A DNA stretch of 64,000 nucleotides, from positions 248,001-312,000 of the forward strand of contig CAVTIC010000001.1 in the NCBI GenBank assembly GCA_963734685.1. Direction: 5' to 3'. The notes under the pieces are model-generated. The model saw only the letters and a program-made list of their open reading frames with translations, was not told where the DNA came from and made no database searches. Both the position numbers and the translations under genes were made by a program. The stretch comes from JAOUEA01 sp963734685. Lineage in GTDB: Bacteria > Actinomycetota > UBA4738 > HRBIN12. This document shows positions 1 to 8,477 of this stretch, in pieces. Every line of letters begins with the position of its first letter. The first letter of the stretch is position 1.

Positions 1-1
1 C

Positions 2-289
2 CTGGTGGTCTCGACCCACCACCCTACGAACGACTGGACGCGCTTGGGCGGAAGCTACTTCGACGTCGAGGTGATCGAGGAGGACTGGCACGACGGGCAA
101 TGGCACGTCCGGTACTGGCGCCAGCCCCTCCAGCAGCTCTGTGACGAGTTCACCGAGGCAGGATTCCTCATCGAGCGGCTCGCGGAGCCCAGACCTCACC
201 CGGACATGGCCGACCGGTCCCCGGAGGACCACGCGAAGCTGTCGACGATCCCCGCGTTCATCGCCTTCGGGCTCCTCAAGCCGGCGTGA
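2..289 (+). CDS. Class I SAM-dependent methyltransferase, C-terminal fragment (cut by window edge)
   Basis: The frame is already open at the left edge, so the N-terminal half with the SAM-binding motifs lies outside the window; the GTG at 5 is only an internal valine-type codon, not a supported start. The visible 95 residues run through a segment with RYWRQPLQQLCDEF, then GFLIERLAEPRP and a closing hydrophobic strand PAFIAFGLLKP. This helix-strand-helix-strand tail is what follows the SAM core in UbiE/COQ5-like small-molecule methyltransferases. Substrate cannot be told. It is followed 98 bases later by a second methyltransferase gene on the same strand. The family call rests on the tail only. 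Confidence 0.6.
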   Translation: MVVSTHHPTNDWTRLGGSYFDVEVIEEDWHDGQWHVRYWRQPLQQLCDEFTEAGFLIERLAEPRPHPDMADRSPEDHAKLSTIPAFIAFGLLKPA

Positions 290-387
290 GGATTCGGAGC
301 CGGACCCCCGAGCGGTGGCGTTCAGGGATGATCGTGGAGACGATCGGACGGACGGCATCGCGGCCGTACGCCGCTAGGCTCACATCG

Positions 388-1180
388 GTGGAGGTCCTGA
401 ACCCCTTCGTGGGTGACACGGTTGCCGCCCGCTACGCGCGTGCCCGTCCAGCCCTGCATCACCACGTCGCCGAGCTCATGCTCGCCCGCCAGCCGAAGGT
501 CCGCCGGGCGATCGATCTGGCATGCGGAACAGGCCTCTCGACCGCGCCACTGCTCGAGGTCGCCCGGCAGGTCGTCGGCGTCGACGCCTCTCCGGAGATG
601 CTCACGCTCGCGCCGCGCTCGGAACGCGTCTCTTACGCACAGGCGGCGGCGGAACGGATCCCCTTCGAGGAGGGAACCTTCGATCTGGCGACCATCTGCT
701 CGGCGCTCCATTGGTTCCAGCCGCGAGCGCTCCAGGAGCTCCACCGCGTCGTCAGGGCTGAGGGCACGCTGGTCGTCTACGACGTGTGGTTCCCGTCCGA
801 GATGGTGGGGGAGCCGCGGTTCGCCGAGTGGATGTCGGAGGTCTGCGCACCCCGATATCCATCCGTTCCGAAGCGACACGACAACCTCAGGGCTCTCCTG
901 GACGTGGGATTCCGCCCGACCTGGTCCGCGGATCCTCGGTACGAGGTCAGGATGAACCTGGAGTCACTGGCGGCCTACCTGATGACGCACAGCGAACGGG
1001 TCGCGGCGATCGAGGACGGCCGTGAGACGGAAGTCGAGCAGGCGGACTTCCTGACGGAGGGTCTCCGGTTCCTGTTCCCACCCGGCGATCGAGCAGACGA
1101 TGGTGTTCGCCATCCGAGTCCAGGCCTTCCAACGGCAGCCATCGGCTCCGCGTCGTCCGAACGACGGAAGTGTTCCCTGA
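388..1180 (+). CDS. SAM-dependent methyltransferase (class I), frameshifted near its 3' end
   Basis: A methyltransferase of the UbiE/SmtA type: motif I AIDLACGTG at residues 41-49, the acidic ribose-binding strand VVGVDASPEM, then FDLATICSALHWF. The GTG at 388 is preferred because TAGGCT at 375-380 lies 7 bases ahead of it, a leaderless promoter arrangement, whereas the longer upstream extension has no family character. After RFLFPPGD the annotated frame runs into Arg/Ser-rich nonsense to 1242, while the -1 frame continues as EQTMVFAIRVQAFQR, the expected closing strand, and stops at 1178-1180. One surplus base around 1083-1090 therefore splits the gene. Whether this is a real mutation or a sequence error cannot be decided here. 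The 3' end is convergent with a decayed kinase gene. Confidence 0.65.
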
Positions 1181-1528
1181 GGTCAGCCGGTCGACGATCG
1201 CATCTTCCGAGCAAACGAGCGTTGCGTACTCGATGCGGCTGAAGAACTGCTTGCCGTTGACGAACTCATACTGATCCGGACTCCCGCTGCCGACCAGGAG
1301 CACCGGGCGCCCGACTGATGGATGTTCGCTGAGAGCCGCAACCAGGTCTCCCGGAACGTTCGGTAGCCATCGCCGGGCGTGTCGAACGACGGACCCCAGA
1401 GGATGTCCTATCCAGCGTCACGAACGGCAGGCTCTGCCCGCGAGGTGCCTGATGATCGCCGCTTCCCGCTCCCCGCTGGCCCCGACGAGGACATGGAGCG
1501 GGAGGACGCCGAACGACGAGACGTGGCC
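1140..1528 (-). pseudogene. Decayed P-loop nucleotide-kinase-like gene
   Basis: No single frame is open, but four successive pieces in different frames read like one AAA/NMP-kinase-like protein: a Walker A remnant LHVLVGASGEREAAIIRHLA (lysine of GxxGxGK lost), then RGQSLPFVTLD, then DILWGPSFDTPGDGYRTFRE followed by TWLRLSANIHQSG, then VLLVGSGSPDQYEF and FFSRIEYATLVCSEDAIVDR. Small P-loop kinases of this type have the same order: P-loop, a short strand ending in Asp, the DTP-DGYR-FR-TWLRL-ANI segment, and the VLVGS strand. At least three indels separate the pieces, and the 3' end overlaps the convergent methyltransferase. Either a true pseudogene or a low-quality stretch of sequence. Confidence 0.5.
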
Positions 1529-1696
1529 TCAATGAGGGCACACGATGACCTAGCATCGACGCGCGCCGCCCAGCCCGTCGACGCCTGCTCTCACGACGGG
1601 CACACCTGGAACACTCGCGTGATGCGATGAGCTGGCTGGAATCGAACGGCTCCGGACTACGATGAGACGACCAGCGGGACACCGGCCCGGGAGTGG

Positions 1697-1903
1697 GTGA
1701 GCGCAGTGGAGTACCTCGCCTCCGCCATCGTCCTCATCGCCTTGCTTGCGGGACTCGTGTTCTATGCGGTCTGGGCGCGGCGCATGGAACGCCACGTTGG
1801 CCTGCCATCAGAGTCCTCCGGCGAACCCACGAAGCGGTTCGGGATGTTCTCCCTCTTCGGCCGCGACGGGCCGCACATCCCGCCTGGTGCCACGGGCACA
1901 TAG
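1697..1903 (+). CDS. Small single-pass membrane protein, function unknown
   Basis: A 68-residue protein starting with GTG at 1697, with a purine-rich GGGAG stretch just ahead of it. Residues 5-27 form one hydrophobic helix (IVLIALLAGLVFYAVWA) followed by basic residues, so the short N-terminus is probably outside and the rest cytoplasmic. The soluble part contains RFGMFSLFGRDGPHIPPG with no recognisable domain. Codon use is as GC-rich as the neighbours and the hydrophobic helix is clean, which is why I keep it despite its size. No operon partner: a decayed gene lies upstream and about 400 bases without genes downstream. Confidence 0.5.
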   Translation: MSAVEYLASAIVLIALLAGLVFYAVWARRMERHVGLPSESSGEPTKRFGMFSLFGRDGPHIPPGATGT

Positions 1904-2315
1904 CTGGCAACCATCTCGTCAGGCGAGCGCGATCGACGCGGCACGATCGTGCAGGCTGCGAAGACAACGGCAGGCCCACGGCAGCACCGGATGGGCTGAC
2001 GTGCTTGAAGGAAGCAGCCGCGCGTCGAGCAGGTTGATGAGGCTCGACGCTCCGTTCAAGAAGCGGAACGGCAGCGGGCCATCGGCGCTGGTCGCGCGCG
2101 CATGGGCCTTGGTGCGAGTTGGTGCCGTAGCGGAGAGACAACTCGACGGCCGCAGCCACGGGAACCTCCTCCGGTCCGCCCAATCGGGCGACCTCGGAGG
2201 TGCCCAGGCGCACGACCCCTCGTCCAACGCTCCCCGGTGGGGGTCCCACCTCGACGCGCCAGTCGCCACCTCAACGCTCGTGATCGAACGACGACACGGT
2301 CAATGGTGTCGCTGC
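1904..2315. other. Gene-free stretch with no recognisable content
   Basis: Several long frames are open on both strands but all are Arg/Ser/Pro-rich with no domain signature or convincing start. I see no RNA gene, terminator or repeat. It may be the remains of a decayed gene, like the stretch just before it. Confidence 0.4.
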
Positions 2316-2352
2316 TTGACCCTCACGTGGGTGAGCCATTGAGAATGGGCTC
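2316..2352 (+). promoter_or_regulatory. MerR-type autoregulated promoter of the MerR-VOC gene
   Basis: TTGACC at 2316-2321 and GAGAAT at 2341-2346 are separated by 19 bases, longer than the 17 that sigma-70-type promoters favour. Inside that spacer is a dyad, CTCAC-GTGG-GTGAG (2322-2335). Over-long spacers filled by a dyad are the hallmark of promoters that MerR-family activators realign by twisting DNA. The ATG at 2353 is 6 bases after the -10 box, so the transcript is probably leaderless. Confidence 0.6.
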
Positions 2353-3174
2353 ATGCACGATGGTGAGGATCATCTCCGGATCGGGGAGTTCGCCGAGCTC
2401 GTCGGCCTCAGCGTCCCGCAGCTCCGACGCTACGACCGCCTACAGCTCCTGGAGCCTGCGGCCCGCGATGAAGGCTCTGGATACCGCTACTACAGCACCG
2501 GACAGACGGGCGCGGCTCGCGTCATCGCTTTGCTGCGATCGGTCGACATGCCGATCGCCGAGATCCGCCGGATCATCTCCGGAGCGAGCGACGAGGAACG
2601 GCGACGCATCCTGCGCGAGCATCGCGCTCGCCTCGAGGTACGCCTCGAGGAGGTCCGCGACCTGCTGGAGGCGGTCGACGCTATGACCGAACAGGAGGAG
2701 CTGGTCGACATGGGGACACGAACCGAGATCTCGAGCTGGCTGCACGTGATGCCGCGCCTGCCGGTGCGCGACCTGGACCGATCGGTCGCCTACTACGAGG
2801 AGGCGCTCGGCTTCCGGCCCGCGTGGCGCACGAACGACGACAGCCTGGCGGCGATGGCCAGCGGCGCGATCGAGATGCTCCTGCTCGTGCCGTGGACGGC
2901 CGGCTCGCCGCCGCCGATCGTCTCCGCCTACGTCTACGTGGAGGACCCCGACGCCCTGTGCGCCGAGTATCAGGCGGCCGGCGCCGACGTCGTCGACCCC
3001 GTCGCCACCCGCCCGTCCGGCATGCGGGACTTCGTCGTGCAGGACCCGGACGGCCATCGGTTCACGCTCGGACGCGGTGATGCGAGTCTCCGGGAGGTGG
3101 CCGACCGGTACGGCCTGACGGCGGACGAGATCACCGTCGACCCGGCGTGGCTCGAGCGACGCAAGCCACGATGA
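2353..3174 (+). CDS. MerR-family transcriptional regulator fused to a VOC (glyoxalase/bleomycin-resistance) domain
   Basis: 273 residues in two parts. Residues 8-75 are a MerR winged helix: LRIGEFAELVGLSVPQLRRY, then the wing with GSGYRYYS, followed by the dimerising coiled coil rich in Arg/Glu (to about 115). From about residue 128 a VOC fold begins: MPRLPVRDLDRSVAYYEEAL, then a second half with AYVYVEDPDALCAEYQAAG and FVVQDPDGHRFTLG. MerR proteins usually carry a small effector-binding tail; here the VOC fold probably senses or sequesters a small molecule, or may be catalytic. The gene sits alone behind a promoter with MerR architecture, so self-regulation is likely. The ligand is unknown. 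Confidence 0.85.
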   Translation: MHDGEDHLRIGEFAELVGLSVPQLRRYDRLQLLEPAARDEGSGYRYYSTGQTGAARVIALLRSVDMPIAEIRRIISGASDEERRRILREHRARLEVRLEEVRDLLEAVDAMTEQEELVDMGTRTEISSWLHVMPRLPVRDLDRSVAYYEEALGFRPAWRTNDDSLAAMASGAIEMLLLVPWTAGSPPPIVSAYVYVEDPDALCAEYQAAGADVVDPVATRPSGMRDFVVQDPDGHRFTLGRGDASLREVADRYGLTADEITVDPAWLERRKPR

Positions 3175-3574
3175 GCCTCGCTCTTGGTGGCCCGAGACGG
3201 CCGACTGAGCTTGCGCCCTGAAGCCGGACACCGAACACCGGGACTCGCAGTCCCGGAGGAAGGGGTGTCAGGTGCCCAGCACGGCATGTCCGCCGCATGG
3301 ATAGGGTGGACGTAGACCGAGACGAAGGACCCGGACATCCCGGCGCTATGCAAGGAGCAGGAGGGCTAGGAAGCCTGTTCACAGTAACGTGCGGACTTCG
3401 GCGCTCGCCTCACCATCTCCGAGGGCGAACGAGGGCCGAGGGCCGGGGCTCAGGCACGCGGACTGCCGCCAAGGACACGATCAGCTCAGTCGGAGCATGA
3501 ACGCCGGGCTCGAGTTGCGGCCGGAAGGGATGGATGCGACGATGCCGCGCCGGTCATCCACACGAGGGGGGACG
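3175..3574. other. Gene-free stretch between the MerR-VOC and SnoaL-like genes
   Basis: About 400 bases with open but non-coding-looking frames on both strands. An in-frame extension of the SnoaL gene reaches back to 3389, but its residues are Arg/Ser-rich and the good ribosome site is at 3575. No RNA, repeat or clear terminator is visible. Confidence 0.4.
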
Positions 3575-3994
3575 ATGGATCGCGGAGCGACGGTGCAACG
3601 CCTGTACGAGGCGATCAACTCACGAGACATGGGCATCTTCGACGACGTCATCGCCGATGATCTCGTGGAGCATGAGGAGCTTCCCGGCCTGGAGCCTTCG
3701 AAGGAGGGGGTCAGAGCCTTCTTCGAGTCGCTCCTCGCAGCGTTCCCCGATCTCCGGATGGAGCCCGTGGACGTCCTCGAGTGTGGCGAGAAGGTCGTCG
3801 CACGCGTGAGGGTGACCGGCACCAACGAGGGAGAGTTCCTCGGCGGGCCGGCGACCGGCAAGGCGATCGACGTGCAGCTCATCGACATCATCCGCGTCGG
3901 CGACGACGGCCTCGCGCACGAACATTGGGGGGTCATGGACCAGCTGACGATGCTGCAACAGCTGGGGTTGGCACCGGAGGGGCCACCCGGCTGA
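3575..3994 (+). CDS. SnoaL-like / ester-cyclase family protein (NTF2 fold)
   Basis: 139 residues from ATG 3575, chosen because GAGGGGGGA stands just ahead of it and because the family alignment begins here. The order VQRLYEAINSRDMGIFDDVI, then DDLVEHEELPG, LAAFPDLRMEPVDVL, and a closing strand with HWGVMDQLTMLQQLG is that of SnoaL-like polyketide-cyclase relatives: a conical barrel with a pocket lined by His/Asp. Most members in this position are uncharacterised and act on small hydrophobic compounds, or are only ligand-binding. No polyketide genes are nearby, so an actual cyclase role is not supported. Single gene, cytoplasmic. Confidence 0.75.
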   Translation: MDRGATVQRLYEAINSRDMGIFDDVIADDLVEHEELPGLEPSKEGVRAFFESLLAAFPDLRMEPVDVLECGEKVVARVRVTGTNEGEFLGGPATGKAIDVQLIDIIRVGDDGLAHEHWGVMDQLTMLQQLGLAPEGPPG

Positions 3995-4162
3995 TCCGCA
4001 GTCCCGCCCGGAGTCGTTCCTCCGCGCGACCGCCCTCGTGCGTCGCGAAGCAGGCGACCCGATCGAGCATGGGTCGAGGCGTTCGGGTCACGGAGTCACG
4101 GGTACCCTGACCCGCATGAACGGACGGACTTTCGGAGTGCCACCTGCCGGTCACGAAGGACC

Positions 4163-5395
4163 TCAGAGTCGACCATCGGCGACCTGCTCCGCGAGGTCGA
4201 CGAGCGCCGTGCGGGTGCGGACCGAGTAGTCGAGATCCCAGGCGACGGGCCAGGTCGAGAACTTCGCGACGACCACGTCGGCCGGAGCGTGGATCAGCAC
4301 CGTCTGTCCGTTGATGCCGCTGCCCATGTAGATCGGTCCGCTCGGGTCGATCACCCACCACTTGTTGCGGTAGTAGGCGCCGCGAGGAAGCTCACGCGAA
4401 TCGGCGCTCGCGCCGAACGCCGCCACCGTGTCGTCGTCGGGCTCGAGCATGTCGCGGATCCACGCGCGAGGCACGATCTGCGTCCGGCCACGGCGGCCGT
4501 GGTCGAGCATGAGTTGCCCGAACCGGCCGAGATCGCGCAGCGTGCAGCAGATGCCGCCGTCGGCCATCGCGTGCCCATGAGCGTCGACGGTGACCTCGGC
4601 GTCGAACTGCGCGCCCATCGGCACCCACAGCTCGCGCGAGATCAGGTCCGTGAAGCGCATGCCGCTCGCGCGCTCCATCACCCACCCGAGCAGGTCGGTG
4701 AGGATCGAGCGATAGTCGAACACGCCGCCGTGCGTCCGCGCGTTGCGGAGCATGCCGTAGTAGTCGGTGATCGTCGCCGGCAGTCGGCGGGCCGTGCGCG
4801 GACGCCACAGGTAGATCTGCTCGTACACCCGAACGTCCGCGCGCACGTTGTCGTAGTCCTCGTCGAACCTGGTGCCCGCACGCATGTCGAGGAGATGGCG
4901 GACCGTGCACCCCTCGAAGCTGGTCCCTTCGAGCTCGGGGACGTGGATCGTCACGAGGTCGTTCGGGGACAGCTCCCCACGGCCCACGAGGATGCCGGTG
5001 ACCGTCGACGTGACCGACTTCGACACCGACATCAGCAGATGGGTGGTCGACGACGTCATGCCGTTCTCGTAGCGCTCGTGGATCACCCGCCCGCGATGGA
5101 GCACGAGCATGCCGTCGGTGTAGGTCTCCTCGCAGAACCTGTCGAGGCGGAGCGTGCGGCCGGCGGCCCGGACCGTCGCGCGAGAGAGATCGCGCTCCGC
5201 ATCCGGGAGACGGCGGGCGGGGCCGTCGCCGCGGGCGATGCGAGCCGTCGGGATGAGTTCGCGGACGTGCTGGAAGCCCCACCGGTTGAACGGCGGGTCC
5301 TGCCAGTTCGCGAGCGTCACGAGGGCGTCGCCGATCGGGGGCGTGCCCTGCATCAGCCCGAGGTCGGCGGCGGTGGGAACCCCGGCCCGAGTCAT
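4163..5395 (-). CDS. Serine hydrolase of the beta-lactamase / 6-aminohexanoate-dimer hydrolase type
   Basis: 410 residues with no signal peptide. The nucleophile motif SVSK is at residues 123-126 (SxxK), in the context LLMSVSKSVTSTVTGIL, as in class C beta-lactamase relatives and NylB-like hydrolases; a FDYRS segment offers the second-motif tyrosine (YxS variant). NylB-like enzymes cleave short amides or esters, and true beta-lactam activity is rare among them. The start is the ATG at 5395, with TAGGGT 8 bases upstream on the minus strand, again a leaderless arrangement. The next gene upstream on this strand ends 87 bases away and may be co-transcribed. Substrate unknown. Confidence 0.8.
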   Translation of the reverse strand: MTRAGVPTAADLGLMQGTPPIGDALVTLANWQDPPFNRWGFQHVRELIPTARIARGDGPARRLPDAERDLSRATVRAAGRTLRLDRFCEETYTDGMLVLHRGRVIHERYENGMTSSTTHLLMSVSKSVTSTVTGILVGRGELSPNDLVTIHVPELEGTSFEGCTVRHLLDMRAGTRFDEDYDNVRADVRVYEQIYLWRPRTARRLPATITDYYGMLRNARTHGGVFDYRSILTDLLGWVMERASGMRFTDLISRELWVPMGAQFDAEVTVDAHGHAMADGGICCTLRDLGRFGQLMLDHGRRGRTQIVPRAWIRDMLEPDDDTVAAFGASADSRELPRGAYYRNKWWVIDPSGPIYMGSGINGQTVLIHAPADVVVAKFSTWPVAWDLDYSVRTRTALVDLAEQVADGRL

Positions 5396-5482
5396 CGCGC
5401 GCCACCCTACCGTGCCGCTACACGCGGACCCACCTGGGGCACGAGACGACGACCCCCCAGGCCCACGAGGGGACGATGGTGG

Positions 5483-7564
5483 CTAGCGACACGGAGGGGC
5501 GAGCGCGCCGCAGAGCACCTGGTCGTCCTCAGCGGCGACCGCGGCGACGAGATCTGCGCGAGAGGTGAACGCGAGGCCACCGTTCGGCGCGAACGACGCC
5601 GTGTACGGACCGGTGACCGTCGAACGGTAGGTCACGCAGCCCCCGTCGACAGAGATCTGCTCGGTGCCCGCGACCGGAGCCGGGCAGGACTCCGTGAGGG
5701 ACACGGTCACAGGGTCGAACCCGTCGCCCACCCCGACCGTGAAGGTCGCCTGCCCCCCGACGGTCTCCGCACTGCCGACCCCCCATCCGTAGGGCAGGTT
5801 CGTGACGCACGGGAGCCGGGTTGCGGTCGGCACGGCCTGGGCCATCAGCTGCATCGCCCGCCCGGTGCCGCACACCGGCGTCGTGACCGTGCCGCGGGAG
5901 GGGAAGAGCAGGGCCACGCCGGTCAGCGCCGAGAGGAGCAGCACCGCGAGCGTCGCCAAGATCAGCGCGACCCGGCGGACGCTCCATCGCTGCACCGAGA
6001 TCGGCCGGCGCTCGGGAGCCATCGCTCGGAACTCGGCGAGCAGGTCGCGTCCATCCTCCTTGAGGTGCTGGCGCAGCTGCGTCGGACTGGCGACACCTCG
6101 GGTCGCCGCGAACGCCTCGGCGAGATCGTCGGGCGTGAAGTACCGGAGGGCAGCGTCGTACACGGTCCGCGCGTCCGACCGAAGCGCCAGCACCAGCATC
6201 ATGTTCCCGAGGTCGACGGCCTGGCGCCATGGCGTGGGCCGCACCTGCACGAAGAAGACGTCGATCAGCCTCAGCACCCCACGCTGCACCATCAGGTTGG
6301 CGGGCTTGATGTCGCGATGGGCGAGCCCCAGGTCCCACATCCGGCGGATCATCGTGAGGCCCTCGTCGATCACGTCCGGGTCGATCTCGGCCTCGCCGAT
6401 CTCGACGGCGTCGTCGAAGAAGTCCATCGCGATCAGGTACTCGCGCTCCGGCGTGATCTCGACGATGCCGAGCGGCGAGGGCGTCGGGAACCCGGACTCG
6501 CCGAGCATGCGCAGCGTGTAGTCCTCGTACTCCACGAAGCGACGCACGGTCTGGAACGGCGTCTCGTCCTCGAGACGTCCGTAGAGCATCGTGCGGCCGA
6601 GCTTGTACCACCGGTCCGCGCGCACGTGGCTCTTCGCGTAGAGCTTCGCGAAGATCGTCCGGTCGTGGCCTTCCTCGTCGGTCACGGTGAGCTTCAGTGG
6701 AGTCGAGCCGCCGGAGCCCTCGAGCCCGACGAGCCGAACATCGTGCACCCTGAACCCCAGCTGATCCTGCAACGCGGAACGGATCGCTTCTCCACGGCGA
6801 CCGGTGACGTCGAGGTGCGCAGCCTTACCGTGCGCGCCGTAGCTCACCGGGAAGAGCTCGTTGGGGGCGAAGGCCCGGAACGCGGCGAGAGGGATCGCGA
6901 CGCCGACGATCGCGCCGAACACGGCGTCGCTGAAGTGGTCGACGCCGAGGTAGATGCGCAGCACTCCTGTGATCACGATCGCGCCCGCCGCGACCAGCTT
7001 CGCCCAGTACCGGTACCGGCCGGGAGGCACGAGCATGAAAGCCACCCCGATCGACAGGATCGCGATCGCGCCGATCGGGATCGAGGGAGCCGCGTAGCCC
7101 TCCCAGCTCGCGAGCTGTCGCACGCCGAAGGGCCGCGGCCGCAGCGAGACCAGCTCGAGCCCCTGAAGGATCGCACCGGCGATGCCGAGCGAGATAGCCC
7201 AGATCACGAGATGACGCCAGCGGCGGAACCAGGCGGTCGCGAGCACGAGCACCAGCCCGAGCAACGCGAACCCGACGCGGGAGCCGATCGTGTGCGCCTG
7301 GCGCGCGAGCGCGTCGAGCCATCCCGTGCGCAGCGAGACGACGGCGTCGGTGATCCGAGCGTCGAACCGGTCGAGCGGGACCGGATCGATGCGCAGCCAC
7401 AGGCAGCCCGTGACGACGACGACGAGCAGCAGGACGAGCCAGATCCACCCCGTGGAGCCGATCTGCTTAGGCAGCGGCGGGGCTGCGCCCGTCGGCCGCC
7501 GACGTCGGTGGGTGGCGACCCCCGACTCGGCCGACGGGCTCACCACTTGGTCACGCTGATCCAC
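5483..7564 (-). CDS. PAP2-family membrane protein fused to a kinase-like domain; PAP2 catalytic histidines missing
   Basis: 693 residues from GTG 7564, which has GGAGGG four bases ahead; the open frame upstream of it is a shadow of the divergent holin gene. Residues 40-230 hold about six membrane helices of a PAP2 phosphatase, but the motifs are altered: RPRP at 142-145, PSIP at 160-163 instead of PSGH, and RIYLGVDHFSD (203-213) where the catalytic histidine position is Asp 209. Residues 250-480 are a protein/LPS-kinase-like domain with HRDIKPANL (416-424) and LIDVFF (433-438) in place of DFG. A further membrane helix lies near 530, followed by an extracytoplasmic tail with cysteines. I infer a membrane sensor or lipid-linked kinase whose PAP2 part is structural rather than a working phosphatase. 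Confidence 0.8.
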   Translation of the reverse strand: MDQRDQVVSPSAESGVATHRRRRPTGAAPPLPKQIGSTGWIWLVLLLVVVVTGCLWLRIDPVPLDRFDARITDAVVSLRTGWLDALARQAHTIGSRVGFALLGLVLVLATAWFRRWRHLVIWAISLGIAGAILQGLELVSLRPRPFGVRQLASWEGYAAPSIPIGAIAILSIGVAFMLVPPGRYRYWAKLVAAGAIVITGVLRIYLGVDHFSDAVFGAIVGVAIPLAAFRAFAPNELFPVSYGAHGKAAHLDVTGRRGEAIRSALQDQLGFRVHDVRLVGLEGSGGSTPLKLTVTDEEGHDRTIFAKLYAKSHVRADRWYKLGRTMLYGRLEDETPFQTVRRFVEYEDYTLRMLGESGFPTPSPLGIVEITPEREYLIAMDFFDDAVEIGEAEIDPDVIDEGLTMIRRMWDLGLAHRDIKPANLMVQRGVLRLIDVFFVQVRPTPWRQAVDLGNMMLVLALRSDARTVYDAALRYFTPDDLAEAFAATRGVASPTQLRQHLKEDGRDLLAEFRAMAPERRPISVQRWSVRRVALILATLAVLLLSALTGVALLFPSRGTVTTPVCGTGRAMQLMAQAVPTATRLPCVTNLPYGWGVGSAETVGGQATFTVGVGDGFDPVTVSLTESCPAPVAGTEQISVDGGCVTYRSTVTGPYTASFAPNGGLAFTSRADLVAAVAAEDDQVLCGALAPPCR

Positions 7565-7769
7565 ACTTCCCTCCGTGAGGATCCTCGCACGATCGCCCGG
7601 GCGCCGGGGACGTCCGATGGTTCCACGAGATAGCCACGGTGCGGAGCGGATCTCGACGGGACGCCGCCCCTGAGGCCGACCAGCCACCGGCAGGTCGCTC
7701 GTCTCGAGGCAGATGCCTTTGCAGATGCATAGGGTGGCACGAGGTGGAGAACGAAGGGAGGAGCTGGTC

Positions 7770-8195
7770 ATGAGCGTTCGAGACGAGCACGGAGACGGCA
7801 CGCCGGCAGGCACCGAGAAGCGACCGTTCGGCGTGGTGGTGGCATCGGCCGTGGATGGATTCCGCGCGCTCGCTCGCCAACAGGTCGAGCTGGCGAAGCT
7901 CGAGGCCACCGAGGCCGCATCGATCCGGGGACGGGGCGTGGGCATGATCGCTGCCGCGGCCGTCGTGGCGGCGTACGCGATCGGTTTCGGGGCGGCCGCG
8001 GGTGCCGCCGGGCTCGCCTTGGTGCTGCCCACGTGGGCGGCCATCCTGATCGTGGCCGTGATGTTGGTCGTGGTTGCGGGGGTGTTGGTACTCGTCGCGC
8101 GTCGCATCTTGAGAACGGCTCCGACGCCGGGCGAGCGGACCCGGGAATCCCTGAAGGAGGATGCTCGATGGGCGAGGCGACAGATCGCAAGGTGA
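7770..8195 (+). CDS. Holin-X family membrane protein (holin superfamily III-like)
   Basis: 141 residues from ATG 7770, with an ideal AGGGAGGAG site; TAGGGT about 35 bases further up is a likely -10 box. After a charged N-terminus comes the family pattern: an amphipathic helix ARQQVELAKLEATEAAS, then two membrane helices (about residues 58-85 and 90-115) joined by a short turn, then a basic tail. This is the chromosomal actinobacterial Holin-X family, present in many genomes outside prophages; despite the name, lysis function is not established. It overlaps the following DUF3618 gene by 28 bases, a pairing seen commonly in actinobacteria, so the two probably work together at the membrane. Confidence 0.8.
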   Translation: MSVRDEHGDGTPAGTEKRPFGVVVASAVDGFRALARQQVELAKLEATEAASIRGRGVGMIAAAAVVAAYAIGFGAAAGAAGLALVLPTWAAILIVAVMLVVVAGVLVLVARRILRTAPTPGERTRESLKEDARWARRQIAR

Positions 8196-8410
8196 CGGAG
8201 ATCGACGAGACCCGGAGCCGGCTCGAGGCCGACCTCCGAGAGCTGGAGGCCCGTCTCCCGGCATCGGTCCGATCGATGAAGAGCGTGGCGGGTGTCATCC
8301 TGGGAAGTACGGCACTCACCGCCCTCGTCCTTCGGAGGTTCGGATCCAAGCGGGCGGCCGAACACCCCTCCGCTGAGGTCGTGGTTCGCATCGTGCGCGA
8401 CGACGTGTGA
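8168..8410 (+). CDS. DUF3618-domain protein
   Basis: 80 residues starting at ATG 8168 inside the end of the Holin-X gene; AAGGAGG seven bases upstream supports this start. The core TEIDETRSRLEADLRELEAR is the DUF3618 helix, followed by one membrane helix (VAGVILGSTALTALVLR) and a short charged tail ending in VVRIVRDDV. The family has no known biochemical function; members are small membrane-associated proteins encoded next to Holin-X. The 28-base overlap suggests translational coupling. Confidence 0.75.
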   Translation: MGEATDRKVTEIDETRSRLEADLRELEARLPASVRSMKSVAGVILGSTALTALVLRRFGSKRAAEHPSAEVVVRIVRDDV

Positions 8411-8477
8411 GCGCGGTCGCCGATCGGGGGGCGTTCGAGGGACCGGTTGCTCGGTACGACGGCGAAGCAGCCGCTCG

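Noticed and set aside
4116..4229. Short leaderless-looking plus-strand frame (TACCCT-7-ATG)
   Set aside because: Thirty-seven codons mostly antisense to the serine hydrolase, with no protein-like pattern; probably chance.
4289..7633. 1,114-codon plus-strand open frame
   Set aside because: It is antisense to the serine hydrolase and PAP2-kinase genes; its residues are His/Arg/Asp-rich with no domain, the usual shadow frame in GC-rich DNA.
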